From Allolobophora icterica (taxonomy: Eukaryota > Annelida > Clitellata > Crassiclitellata > Lumbricidae), in assembly GCA_963556255.1 (NCBI GenBank), contig OY744607.1:44527917-44591916 (forward strand): a DNA stretch of 64,000 nt. Direction: 5' to 3'. The position numbers were made by a program, and so were the translations under genes. Below the pieces are notes generated by a model. It had not been told where the DNA came from, made no database searches, and saw only the letters and a list, made by a program, of their open reading frames with translations. This document shows positions 48,074 to 64,000 of the stretch, one piece after another (within the stretch, counting starts at the first letter, position 1; every line of letters starts with the position of its first letter).

Positions 48074-49726
48074 CTACACACATAACAAAACAATTAACAG
48101 CAAATTATTTAACATTTTAATGACTAGAGTGTACCAAAAGCGACTGGGAAACTAATGCAGCTCGTCGTTAAAGTGTTAAACAACATTCAGGAGACCAGTC
48201 GTGCAGAAAGAATAAACAAAAGCAAAACAGTGTTTTGAAGAAGAAGAGCAGTCACTTTAGTAAAAAAGAAAATAATTTACAGAAAATTGCTTAAATAACA
48301 TCATTCAGAAAAACTGCAGACTTACAAAAATTATTATTATGCTTTTATTAAGCGCCATTATCTAATGACCAAGCATCAATCAATGGCACTGAGCAATTGC
48401 TCAAGGTTCCTACACAGTAACTTCTCAGATGAGGAGGCTCGAATCCAGTTTGCGTCACAAGTCGAGCGCGCTAACCAATCGGCTACCATGTCCCGCAAAT
48501 AAATAAACGAAAGAATAATAAAAGTATAAGAACAGTATTATGAAGAAGAATAGACACTTAATGTAACCGGTGAGGCAATGATTGGTAAGAAGAGTTTGCG
48601 ATTCGAGTTTCTTAAACTCAGCATATTACGGCAGGGTCAGTGATCCCTCTTTGCCGTTTGATCTTCTCCATGGCCAGTGTACAATCAGCATACTCATTTC
48701 ATAGCAGAGTATATTAGAGGGCACAAGTGGAATACAAATTTTGCAATATCTTTCTTCCTTGTTACGGATTTGAACCCTGACCTCTGGATTGACAGTCCAG
48801 TATCCTTACCACTAGACCTTCATGTGTGATGTCATTATAAAGGTTACACATGAGAACAGAGTTTGGGATGTACGAGCAGACATAGTTAATAGGTGGCACC
48901 AGTAGTGTGTTTATATCCACCGTCCATGCGAGTAGCACTTTTGAGAGGACTTTAAAGGTTTGACTTTAAAGGTTTCTGCATATTATAGTTTCCACAAAAC
49001 CATGCTTGCTGATCAGACCCTTAGCCAGAAGTATAGAGTAGCCCATCCAAAAGCATTTGAAGTCGAGACCGCCCGATGCTGTGAGCGTACGAAGTCGCGA
49101 CCGCCCGAAGTCCTGACGCCGTTCTAGTCCGAATGCAGTGCCTCTGTGCTGTTTACAGAGCCTAATATCAACCCGTGCTCTTTACAGAACTTTCATCTGA
49201 ATGCTTCCAGTGGCTCTACACAAAAAGCTGGATGGTGCTGGAGGAGAATCATGCACAATTTATGCCTGTCCGAAATAATTTTCGCCTGTCCTTTGGATGG
49301 GTGGATGGCTAGTGGCTAAGGGCCTGTCGCTGAGTGTGCCAATGACCAGTGAGTTTTGTAAAAAAACTCAAGTAAAGAGCTCTTCATACAAAGTTTCCCA
49401 TGGTCACCAGCAGTATAACTTTGTACCTGTATCAAATAGGAAGTAAAGGGCAAACTCCGTCATGCATTGGCATCCAGCACTTTTGATTTTGCTGGATGCT
49501 GGCTCTAAATAAATGACTGCCTCTAAATAAATGAATGCTTCAACAATATCCCACTGCAAGTATTAATGGAGATTTTATAGGTAGAATCAAATACTAACTT
49601 GAAAATTTTGGGATCCCAAACAATTCCAGCCAAACTGCTTAACTCATAGAGTTCGGTTTCCTCCTGCGTTAGCGGATTTGTCTTGGTTGTATGGCTGTAC
49701 TTCAATGTCTGACTTGCATCGCTCAT
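47938..49726 (-). CDS. MZT2: mitotic-spindle organizing protein 2 (MOZART2)
   Basis: Two exons, 49726-49599 and 48073-47938, join in phase 2 (donor CAA|GTTAGT, acceptor GTGTGTAG|GATT) into an 87-residue protein. The core TQEETELYELSSLAG...DPKIFK then IVLGLLRMNVAPTAIEQMLK + SM matches the MOZART2 domain (E.ELYEL...G..DP.VFK.L..LL..NVAP.A..QMLKSM). MZT2 is a small subunit of the gamma-tubulin ring complex that binds the GCP2 N-terminus and aids recruitment to centrosomes and spindles. It is shorter than the human protein (about 158 aa), lacking its long variable C-terminal tail. An in-frame extension upstream of MSDAS exists, but family alignment favours ATG at 49726. The intron holds two SINEs. 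The neighbour, CCDC74, is divergently transcribed. Confidence 0.88.
48338..48497 (-). repeat. tRNA-derived SINE in the MZT2 intron
   Basis: On the minus strand, GGTAGCCGATTGGTTAGCGC (A box) and GGATTCGAGCC (B box) are followed by GCCATTGATTGATGCTTGGTC and a GCGCTTAATAAAAGC end with an AAT tail. Confidence 0.65.
48755..48830 (-). repeat. tRNA-Asp-like SINE head in the MZT2 intron
   Basis: The minus strand has GGTCTAGTGGTAAGGATACTG and GGTTCAAATCC in tRNA spacing. Confidence 0.55.
49599..49726 (-). CDS. MZT2: MZT2 exon 1
   Basis: 128 coding bases from ATG to a GTTAGT donor (49598-49593). Encodes residues 1-42 plus two bases, including ETELYELSSLAGIVWDPKIF. Confidence 0.85.
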
Positions 49727-50542
49727 TGTGGAACTGAACAGAAAAACATCGAACATAATTATTAATGAAGCACTCATCTATAGAAACAAATACTTGAAAT
49801 CATATTTAAAGAACTAATTTATTACATACAATCCAAAACGTGTATTGTCTGGTTTCTCAATTCTAAGTGATAACGTCCAGGAACGATGTTTCTGTGCACT
49901 GCATATAATAAATATAACATGGCTCTGTGTTTTTCACGGCAGGCGTAAACTTGTCTTGAATCGCCAATTTCTCGCCTCGTGTTGGTTTACCTTAGGCTAA
50001 AAGAAATCAAAACTAGTTACAGATAACAATGAATTTTTAATGCGTAAATAAGGCCCCTCACTTTGTTTTACTTCTAAATCTTTTGAAAACGAATTAAATC
50101 CCGTAATGGAAGTTATCAACGACTGGTGAAAAGCAAAATTGGTGGAAACTCGAACGACCAAGAGCTACCCAAGCTACTACATATTAAATCTCGCTCTATA
50201 TAAATTTGAGCGTCTTCGGCATAATTTTATGCTAGTATGTAGAGCGATTAGTTTTAACAATATTCAGTCATTATCATCATAATCATTCTTATAAATATGA
50301 ATTTATATTTTTATGGCGATTGAAGTCACTGCCATAGATATAATAAAACTATGGTCACTGAACATCATATCACCATGGCAACAAAAATAATTATAAAGAT
50401 CAAGATGGCGAGATTTTGGGAAGTGCAATCATACGAAGGATGTAAACACTGATAACTGTATTAAGAAATTAACACAACAAAGTTCGAATTGATATCAATA
50501 AGTAATTATGTTCTGTAGTCCTTAGATCCGACTACTTACGTC
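49727..50542. promoter_or_regulatory. probable bidirectional promoter between MZT2 and CCDC74
   Basis: 816 bp separate the two start codons. It contains AAGATGGCG (50403-50411), a YY1-type motif often found just downstream of transcription starts, in the CCDC74 direction, and a TATATAAA-like word (50195-50202). No transposon was recognised here, unlike the flanks. The promoter function is inferred from the divergent arrangement. Confidence 0.45.
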
Positions 50543-54823
<4,281 letters not shown>

Positions 54824-54912
54824 GTATATGAGTTAATCATTATCATCCTATTTTAAGATGCACCTGTTTCTGATCTGCTTGATCAGCATGTTTCAACATG
54901 TTTTAATATGCA

Positions 54913-55518
54913 TCTCTTATATAGTTTCCCAGATCTGCGGGTCCATCAGTCCATCGTACGATAAACGCTTTTGAATGTAGCGACCGACCCTTCTTGGCTG
55001 CAGTGGAATGTAACTGATGCTGCTAACCATGCCTGACAGGCCGTTAGCCGACCTCCCTAAGGCGGGCATCGGGCGAAGGCCAGCGTCGTTCGCCCAACGC
55101 CAGCGGTCAGATAGATAGACAGACAGCAGTTAGTAACTTAGTAAGTCTGTCTCTGCCTCCCTCCGACCCTAGCTCTGTCCCTCCCTCCTTCACTCACTCC
55201 CTCCCTCCCGGCATCATTCCCTCATTATGACACACGATCTGCGGAGAGGTTGAGGGGGAGAAGGAGCAAAGACGAGGCCAAGACTGATTAGCCTAAACTT
55301 CGATTGGTCACTTCCAATACAGGGCAAATACTCTATTGTTCGATCCAGGGCGGGAGGTAGGGAGGGACGGAGAGAGGGACGGAGTAAGGGAGGGAGGGAG
55401 AGACAGACTTACTAACCGCTGTTTGTCTGTCTGTCTCGCAATGCATTCCAACAAATTCTTTTCTCTTCCTATCAATCCATTCATTTTCTTTATCATATAT
55501 GACGGGCAAATACGCTAG
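54913..55518 (+). mobile_element. non-autonomous Helitron (copy 1), 606 bp
   Basis: 5' TCTCTTATATAGTTTCCC after host A; 3' hairpin-like TATCATATATGACGGGCAAA and CTAG (55515-55518) before host T. Internal GACA and GGGA simple repeats. No coding sequence. Confidence 0.65.
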
Positions 55519-56058
55519 TAATTATATAGTTATGGTAGCCGTCTAAATATATTTACACCTCCAGACTTCATAGAATATTACTGATGGCTGTTGTTGCCTC
55601 AAATAACAGCAATGATATAAACAGCAATGATTCCATGACTAAGCCTAGTCATGGTTCAGGTGATTAAAAGGAAGTTACTAGGTACATGAATCTATATCTG
55701 ACAAGTATGGAGACAAAGAAGCTTGCATCGAAATTAGGATAGGGGCGTTTCTCCCAACCCAATAGCAATCCATTTGACGAGTGTATATAAAAAGGGACTG
55801 CCTCCATGACCCAGCCACAAATGTTCTTGCCTTGGCATCAGTAACATTGCTGGCCATTACATTACATTACAGATTATTAGCATCAGAACCGACCTGAAGG
55901 ATGTAATTCAGACGCACAAACTTACTCCCGAGTCATTCCTACTCGCAAAGTACTATGCTCAAGAGACTTCCGTATGTAGTAACATCGTGAAATGCACGTG
56001 CAATCAGAGGAAGTCATCAGGCAGACAGTAAGAACAAATAATAATAATAACAATACAT

Positions 56059-56092
<34 letters not shown>

Positions 56093-56094
<2 letters not shown>

Positions 56095-56484
56095 TATTAT
56101 ATATATAATTTCCTAGATCTGTGTGTCAACAAATGCTCTGATTCATGCTTAGGCGCAGCGGGCGGAGCTTATATTGTGTGCGGCTCTAGGCATATTTTGA
56201 TTGGATGAGGCTGGGACCCCTACCCTATTTGATTGACAGGCACACTTAGACATACATACATGATAGACAGACAGACGGATTGATAGACGGAGTCAGTGAA
56301 AGAGGGAGGGAGGGAGGGAGGGACAGAGCTAGGGCGTGAGGGAGGGACTGAAGGAGGCAGATAGACGTACAGACGCACAGACAGAAGGACGGTGTCTCTG
56401 CCTCACTCCCTACCACACTACCTCCCTATGCACACGATCTGACGGGAGTACTCAACAACCGTCATATATGACGGGTTATTCTAG
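56093..56484 (+). mobile_element. non-autonomous Helitron with perfect 16-bp terminal palindrome (copy 1)
   Basis: The 3' end has CCGTCATATATGACGG (56459-56474), then GGTTATT-type spacing and CTAG (56481-56484) before T. The 5' end TATATAATTTCCTAGATCTG parallels the sister element, with its TC start eroded. GACAGACA/GGGA repeats inside. Confidence 0.65.
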
Positions 56485-57833
56485 TAATAATAATAATAAT
56501 GGTAATAATAACAACAACAATAATAAAAACAATAATAGTATTAATCATTGTCATCATCATCGTGAGTTCCTGATGCCAGCCATTTGGCAGAAATGGGTAT
56601 GAATGAATAACCTCGATTGTCCTTGTTCATTTGAACTCATTTCTCAAGTCCAGTGCTCCTCTCAGTGTTAGTCCAAGTCTTGTTTGTCTCATCTGTTTTG
56701 TCTCTACAGCTCAGTCTTGGTCTGCCTTTGTTTCTGTATTAATATTAATATAATAATAATTTGATAATAATGAATAATACTATCCAGTAAGATCTTAACC
56801 TGCCCATAGAGAAAAAAACAGTTTATGAAGAAAAACAAAAACTATCAACATTACTTAAGTTGCACCTTTTAGATCGGTCAGATAGTCCTGCTTAGCACTT
56901 CCAAGTAGTTCTTGTTCTTAAAAGGTGCTGTATCAATTTCTAAATACATATTACATTACATTACTTACAATATACATACTAAATTACATGTTGCATTTTA
57001 TGCTTACATACATACAAATATCCACGCATACATGCACATACATACATACATACATACATACATACATGTATATACATACATACAAACATACATACATGTA
57101 CATACATGGATACATACATAGAATACATACATGTACAATTGTACATACATGTGCTTACTTGCATACATACATAGGCTACGTCCATATATACATAATATAC
57201 ATACATGTACAGACATACATACATACATACATACAAACATACATACATACATACATACATACATACATAATATGTACATACATAATTTTATTTCCTTAGA
57301 TACCTATATGAATGTGAATGCTTGTTCACACAGTGGTTGTTTACACCTATGTGTATGCATTATGCAATGCTGGTTTTTTTAAATTAGACCAAAAGCTATG
57401 TTGTTGATGTTTAGGCCAACGGTTGTTTCACTGCCCGATCATGGTCAGCTGCCCGCTGAAAAACTGAACCACAGGGTTAGAAAATCAGGATTCATATTTA
57501 GGAAAATTACCTGTAATCCACTGGTTTGGTGACCATCCAGGTAGTTATTATCATGTTTTGCACTGACGTATAACACGTCACAGGTGATGGAAAATGTTGG
57601 CACTGAATGCAAACTCTTAAATTATATTTAAGCTGACTTTGAGTTTCTTTACCACTGCAATAATTGGTTTATTTTTTGTCAGTTTCTTTATCAATAAAAA
57701 CCAAATTCTGAAGACACTACACGTTCTGTCATTTACAAAATGGTTAGGAGTAACTTGAAGTTTAATTAATAAACTCCTGGTTTAACAGGATTTTGTACTG
57801 AGTTTAGTCATCTAAATTAATCTTCATTGATTT
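56485..57833. repeat. spacer with AAT and (ATAC)n microsatellites
   Basis: AAT/AAC-rich 56486-56550 and (ATAC)n 57005-57280. I see no exon with CCDC74 similarity between 54824 and 62010. Confidence 0.7.
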
Positions 57834-58510
57834 CTATAGCGCCGTTATTATTAACACCAAGCATGGGTTGATGATTGCTTCGAGTGATATCGTAGCCAGG
57901 AATCGTAATCCGTGTCTGCAGCATGATCAAAATGCGATTGGCCAGGGAGACCAGAAATCAGACTATTGTAATTATAATTGTAAATTTATATAGCTCCACT
58001 TAAGACAGACTAACCAGAGGCTCGCCCTACCTAACACAGTGAAACCACGATCGAAGAGAAAGGTCTTCAGTCGCTTGCGCAAGAGGCAGAGAGCTGATCA
58101 GGTAGATATGATGGTAGGAAATATATAAGTCTTAAGTTCTAGGCATTTAATTTCAAAGCTTTGGGCCAGCCACTGAGAATGCCCGAGAGACCAACACTGC
58201 TAGGGTAGGCCAATGGGGCACAGCAAGAGTACAAGCAACTATACATACATCACACATAGTGAACTGAACATATCGGAAGTGCATAGATTGCTCTGGAGGT
58301 CAGATCTTTGTTAGCAAAACCTGTCTAAAATGTCAAGGAATCCATATATTGGTCCTTTAGATTGTGCGTAGGCCTAATGGATTTAACATCAACAGTTAAG
58401 GAATGCCGTAATTGTTTGTCTACAGCAATCGTAATCTCCAAATTTCTAAAGCCCAACTTGAAAGCTAAGCGCAGGGCCCCAGCTTATTCACGAGCGCTGC
58501 AGTCTGGTTG
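57834..58510. repeat. SINE-core fragments
   Basis: TTTCTATAGCGCCGTTATT and ACCAAGCATGGGTTGATGA (57834-57880), AATTTATATAGC (57982-57993) and the inverted ATTACG-tailed unit (58430-58510). No gene. Confidence 0.45.
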
Positions 58511-59869
58511 TTGGACAGGTTTACTGCTGCGGACAGTGTATAAAAATGGTTCTATTGAAGCAGTTGTAAATCAATTCCAGCGTAAGTGGTGTTCGATTTC
58601 TCCTCGCAAGACCAGAAATGTCGATAGGGCGTCTACCAGCGTCACCTAGCGAACTCCAATACAATATCTGCGCGTATATGCCGTGGCCAAGAAAAGACGG
58701 CGGCTAACAAAAGTCATCGCTTGGGTTGACTCGCAGGACTATGTTCTATCAATTCATTGAGAACGAGCAGGGTCGCTGTAGAAAAAGGTGTGCATTTACA
58801 TTTATATGATTCAGACATTCAATGCGAAAACTAAAACTGACGCTACCGCGTGCGATTTACTGGTTCCCACTTCGGCGCGTCGCAACAAAGAGGTCCATTT
58901 CCCGGCGACGCGAGGGATCATCCGAACTGCGCAGGCGCGTCGATAACAGTTTATATAGCGCCGTTGTATTGGTCGGTCCTGTCGGCCGCTGACCGAGGAG
59001 CTCGCTTCTGCATGCAGCGATGAGCGTCGACGAAGTCCTGATAAATTTCCCTCTAATCCCGGTCGTCCTTATTTCGGTCGCAGGATCTGCAGACAGACGG
59101 CGCCACGTACTTCCGGCCCGTTTGAAGAGGCGCCCTCTGCCGGGTCTTATCGCGCCGCCCAGTGACGGATTAATGCGGCATCCCGTTGTAATTGGACGGC
59201 GCTGTTCGTGTAGGTCGGAGACGGACACTAATGTAATGTAAGATTTGAAAGACAGGTTGTGTCGCGGAGTTCCATAGCAAGTCAGAATTCAATGGCGTTT
59301 GGTACTGATCGAATGCGATGCAGAATTATAAGTCAGTAGCAAATCTCTTTCAGACTTTCAGTGGTACTGATGCTGCTGGTGCATCATATCCGCCATCTTG
59401 TCTCCAGCATCCATACATCAGAGTGTCCTATTGCTGGCCACTGCATGCTGCGTCTGCTTAGGTCTACATAGGCCTACTCAAGGTGCGTTTTGTGGTGGGA
59501 AGTAGTGCAGTGGCGATCCTTGCGAAGAGTAAAGTGTGTGGGAATTGTATCTGAATTCAGCGTGGAGTTCCCCGTTTTCTTTCATGCTGGCATATCGCAC
59601 CATTTGAAAACGCCTTCAACAGGCTTCGAAAGGCGCTATTTAAATACCTAGACACATAATACAGACGTATATATTATGCGTATATATATACATATATAGG
59701 CCTATATATACAATTATATATGTACACGTGCACATGCATGTATGCATCTACGTGCACATACATCGTCAGAGCTCGTAAATAAGCTGTTGCCCTGCGCTTA
59801 GCTTGCAAGTGAAGCTCTAGAAATTTTGAGATTACGATAACCATTACATACATACGTATACATAGGCCT
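58511..59869. other. no supported gene; CpG-richer patch
   Basis: 58840-59230 is noticeably richer in CG dinucleotides than its surroundings and contains a minus-strand frame of about 120 codons (59228-58857) with no recognisable domain. A TTTATATAGCGCC core is at 58950. 59765-59850 is an ATTACG-tailed SINE-like unit. Confidence 0.4.
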
Positions 59870-59999
59870 ACATACGTACATACATACATACATACATACA
59901 TCCATACATAATAAACATGCATACATGCATACATACATACATACATAAACATACATACATACATACATACATACATACATACATACATACATACATACA

Positions 60000-60031
<32 letters not shown>

Positions 60032-60107
60032 CATAGATACATGCAAATTTACATAGGCATGCATTCCTATATACATACATACATACATACATACATACAT
60101 ACATACA

Positions 60108-60141
<34 letters not shown>

Positions 60142-60240
60142 CATAATACACATACATACTTACATACATACGTGCATGCATGTATAGGCCTAATGCATAC
60201 ATAATTATGTACATAGGCCTCCGTACGTACGTATGTACAT
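59870..60240. repeat. (ATAC)n microsatellite
   Basis: Long ACAT/ATAC repeat with short interruptions. Confidence 0.95.
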
Positions 60241-61229
<989 letters not shown>

Positions 61230-61230
<1 letters not shown>

Positions 61231-62010
61231 AGTTAATTAGTATCTTGAAAGCATCGCCCCGACTCGTATGTGAGCAAAATGTTCCACAGTGCGAGATATT
61301 CTTCCCTCATGAATTACGATCCTCAGTTCATCTCTGTGTGGTCGATGATATGTAGAAGGTCGCATTCTTGACTGCTGATGCTACTTATGCAGGAGTAGGA
61401 AGAGGAGGAGGATGAAGAAGATGAGGAGGATGCAGGAGGAGGCGAGGAAGAGGACGCGGAGGAGTTTTGAAAGACGTCTAATGACCTCCATGGTCTATCA
61501 ATAAATACGCGATTCTCATACCCTCCCCTCACCCCCAGCAAGAAGCCTCCCTTCATTCCACCCAATCGTCTCTCCATCTCCCACTCTTTTTCCTCCTTCC
61601 CGCTTTCCTTCCGTCCGCTTCTTCCTCTTTCCTCTTCTGTCCATCCATTCGTCTTCTTTCTCATCCGTCAACTGTCTGTCCACGCCTCCGTCTCTCAGCG
61701 AGGCTACTTCGATCCCTGGCTCTTTATAGCCCCCTTCCTGCGCACCTTACTCGGATTACGTATAAGAAGGTCTGTGATAAATAACCCTTCGACTATCGGC
61801 TCGTCTCTTAATACAACGCACACGCTGCGCATCAAGATCTCTAAGAGCCTTGTGGACGGTCTTACCTGAAGTTAACTGCGCCTCAAGCAATTAATAAAGA
61901 GCGCCTCCCGCAAGGTCGTAGGGATATTTTCGCCAACAGAATTTCGGAATTCAGATTACTGAGAAGCAATTAACGCATTACAGCTCGTTTAAGCCTAATT
62001 AATTTCTCAG
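61230..62010. other. no supported gene; low-complexity GAG/CTC stretches
   Basis: 61390-61465 is GAGGA-rich and 61520-61680 is pyrimidine-rich. The remainder up to the duplication junction shows no exon I can support. Confidence 0.45.
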
Positions 62011-62130
62011 CTATACTTTGATGCAAAACTTGAACCTTTTCTTGTTCACAACAAGCGCCCTCCGACCGCTGAGGAGTGTGAGGCCATCATCAAGACACTG
62101 AAAGAAAGAGTGGAAAAGCAGTCTAATGAG
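62011..62130 (+). pseudogene. CCDC74: partial duplicate of CCDC74 exon 5
   Basis: FDAKLEPFLVHNKRPPTAEE and the following helix are repeated with an intact frame and donor (GAG|GTATAC). The 5' half of the exon is missing: similarity starts at 62016. A chance AATTTCTCAG just before (AG at 62009-62010) could act as an acceptor and would keep the frame open. I regard it as a fragment unless RNA shows use. Confidence 0.7.
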
Positions 62131-62219
62131 GTATACGAGTTAATCATTATCATCCTATTTTAAGATGCACCTGTTTCTGATCTGCTTGATCAGCATGTTT
62201 CAACATGTTTTAATATGCA

Positions 62220-62839
62220 TCTCTTATATAGTTTCCCAGATCTGCGTCAGTCCATCGTACGATAAACGCTTTTGAATGTAGCGACCGTCCCTTCTTGGCT
62301 GCAGTGGAATGTATGGAATGTAACTGATGCTGCTAACCATGCCTGAGAGGCCATTAGCCGACCTCCCTAAGGTGGGCGTCGGGCGAAGGCCGGCGTCGTT
62401 CGCCCGACGCCAGCGGTCAGATAGACAGACAGACGGATTGATAGACAGACAAACAGCAGTTGGTGTGTCTCTGCCTCCCTCCCTCCGACCCTAGCTCCCT
62501 CCCTCCCTCCCTCCCTCCCTCCCTCCCTCCCTCCCTCCCTCCCTCCCTCATTATGGACCAGATCTGACGAGAGGTTGAGGGGGAGAAGGAGCAAAGACGA
62601 GGCCAAGACTGATTAGCCTAAACTTCGATTGGTCACTTCCAATACAGGGCAAATACTCTATTGTTCGATCCAGAGCGGGAGGTAGCGAGGGACGGAGAGA
62701 GGGACGGAGTAAGGGAGAGAGGGAGAGACAGACTTACTAACCGCTGTTTGTCTGTCTCGCAATGCATTCCAACAAATTCTTTTCACTTCCTATCAATCCA
62801 TTCATTTGCTTTATCATATATGACGGACAAATACGCTAG
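62220..62839 (+). mobile_element. non-autonomous Helitron (copy 2)
   Basis: Duplicate of 54913-55518 with TCTCTTATATA start and CTAG end (62836-62839). Confidence 0.65.
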
Positions 62840-63377
62840 TAATTATATAGTTATGGTAGCCGTCTAAATATTTACACCTCCAGTCTGACTTCATAGAATA
62901 TTACTGATGGCTGTTGTTGCCTCAAATAACAGCAATGATATAAACAGCAATGATTCCATGACTATGCCTAATCATGGTTCAGGTGATTTAAAGGAAGTTA
63001 CTAGGCACATGAATCAATATCTGACGAGTATGGAGGCAAAGAAGCTTGCATCGAAATTAGGATAGGGGCGTTTCTCCCAACCCCATAGCAATCCATTTGA
63101 CGAGTGTATATAAAAAGGGGCAGCCTCCATGACCCAGCCACAGATGTTCTTGCCTTGGCATCAGTAACATTGCTGGCCATTACATTACATTACAGATTAT
63201 TAGCATCAGAACCGACCTGAAGGATGTCATTGAGACGCACAAACTTACTCCCGAGTCATTCCTACTCGCAAAGTACTATGCTCTTCCGTATGTAGTAACA
63301 TCGTGAAATGCACGTGCAATCAGAGGAAGTCATCAGGCAGACAGTAAGAACAAATAATAATAATAATAACAATACAT

Positions 63378-63434
<57 letters not shown>

Positions 63435-63440
<6 letters not shown>

Positions 63441-63826
63441 TATTATATATATAATTTCCTAGATCTGTGTGTCAACAAATGCTCTGATTCATGCTTAGGC
63501 GCAGCGGGCGGAGCTTATATTGTGTGCGGCTCTAGGCATATTTTGATTGGATGAGGCTTTGACCCCTACCCTATTTGATTGACAGGCACACTTAGACATA
63601 CATACATGATAGACAGACAGACGGATTGATAGACGGAGTCAGTGAAGGAGGGAGGGAGGGAGGGACAGAGCTAGGGCGTGAGGGAGGGACTGAAGGATGC
63701 AGATAGACGTACAGACGCACAGACAGAAGGACGGTGTCTCTGCCTCACTCCCTACCACACTACCTCCCTATGCACACGATCTGACGGGAGTACTCAACAA
63801 CCGTCATATATGACGGGTTATTCTAG
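63435..63826 (+). mobile_element. non-autonomous Helitron with 16-bp palindrome (copy 2)
   Basis: Duplicate of 56093-56484; palindrome CCGTCATATATGACGG at 63801-63816 and CTAG at 63823-63826. Confidence 0.65.
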
Positions 63827-64000
63827 TAATAATAATAATAATGGTAATAATAACAACAACAATAATAAAAACAATAATAGTATTAATCATTGTCATCATC
63901 ATCGTGAGTTCCTGATGCCAGCCATTTGGCAGAAATGGGTATGAATGAATAACCTCGATTGTCCTTGTTCATTTGAACTCATTTCTCAAGTCCAGTGCTC

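Larger units (their letters stand above)
62016..64000 (+). repeat. direct duplication, copy 2 (runs to the window edge)
   Basis: Matches 54709-56658 throughout. Differences are mainly simple-repeat length (for example longer AAT at 63381-63440 and CCCT at 62490-62550). Confidence 0.9.

Noticed and set aside
47823..48155. 110-codon plus-strand frame
   Set aside because: It is antisense to MZT2 exon 2, which has the family match and splice signals.
58362..58649. 95-codon plus-strand frame
   Set aside because: Its centre is the antisense of an ATTACG-tailed SINE-like repeat.

Overview
This is animal (metazoan) genomic DNA. Genes are split by GT-AG introns and spread thinly between dense transposon debris, SINEs and microsatellites, and there is one 200-base assembly gap (3801-4000). 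The gene content (MZT2, CCDC74, an LHFPL tetraspan protein, an ankyrin-SOCS box protein) together with Gmr1-like, CR1/L2-like, hAT and Helitron elements suggests a marine invertebrate. An echinoderm or another invertebrate deuterostome is my guess; the sequence does not prove it.

Layout. 1-3490: a rearranged Gmr1-like Ty3/Gypsy retrotransposon with two gag copies head to head, then a tRNA-Leu-type primer site and an LTR. 3495-8825: a degenerate 75-80 bp repeat, the gap, three LINE reverse-transcriptase fragments in direct and inverted arrangement, and a probable solo LTR. 8918-10283: a minus-strand Helitron filled with short hairpins. 10.5-17.6 kb: hAT-type elements (one with a perfect 8-bp target duplication, one group nested three deep), a LINE tail and a foldback element. 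18.2-19.9 kb: an AAT tract and a 40-bp minisatellite of about 38 units. 20.7-28.7 kb: small hAT elements, a LINE tail, SINEs and long microsatellites. 29.6-30.9 kb: an unrecognised 442-codon open reading frame. 31.3-33.9 kb: more small DNA transposons. 34.2-35.4 kb (minus): ankyrin-SOCS box exon. 36.2-36.5 kb (plus): a possible terminal exon with a poly(A) signal. 38.3-39.9 kb (minus): a two-exon LHFPL gene. 42.3-47.6 kb: hAT fossils, an uncharacterised 1.7-kb transposon and a GGGCCGTATGCATAA-ended element. 47.9-54.8 kb: MZT2 (minus) and CCDC74 (plus), divergent from one short intergenic region. 54.7-64 kb: the end of CCDC74 exon 5 and its downstream intron, with two Helitrons, occurs twice in direct orientation about 7.3 kb apart.

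How the genes relate. MZT2 encodes a small gamma-tubulin-complex subunit and CCDC74 a coiled-coil protein linked to the spindle and centriole/cilium. Their two human paralogue pairs are also neighbours (2q21.1), so this arrangement looks like ancient retained synteny, possibly with a shared promoter. The other genes show no obvious functional link to it. The repeats preserve insertion order through nesting and target duplications, giving a readable history of DNA-transposon waves.
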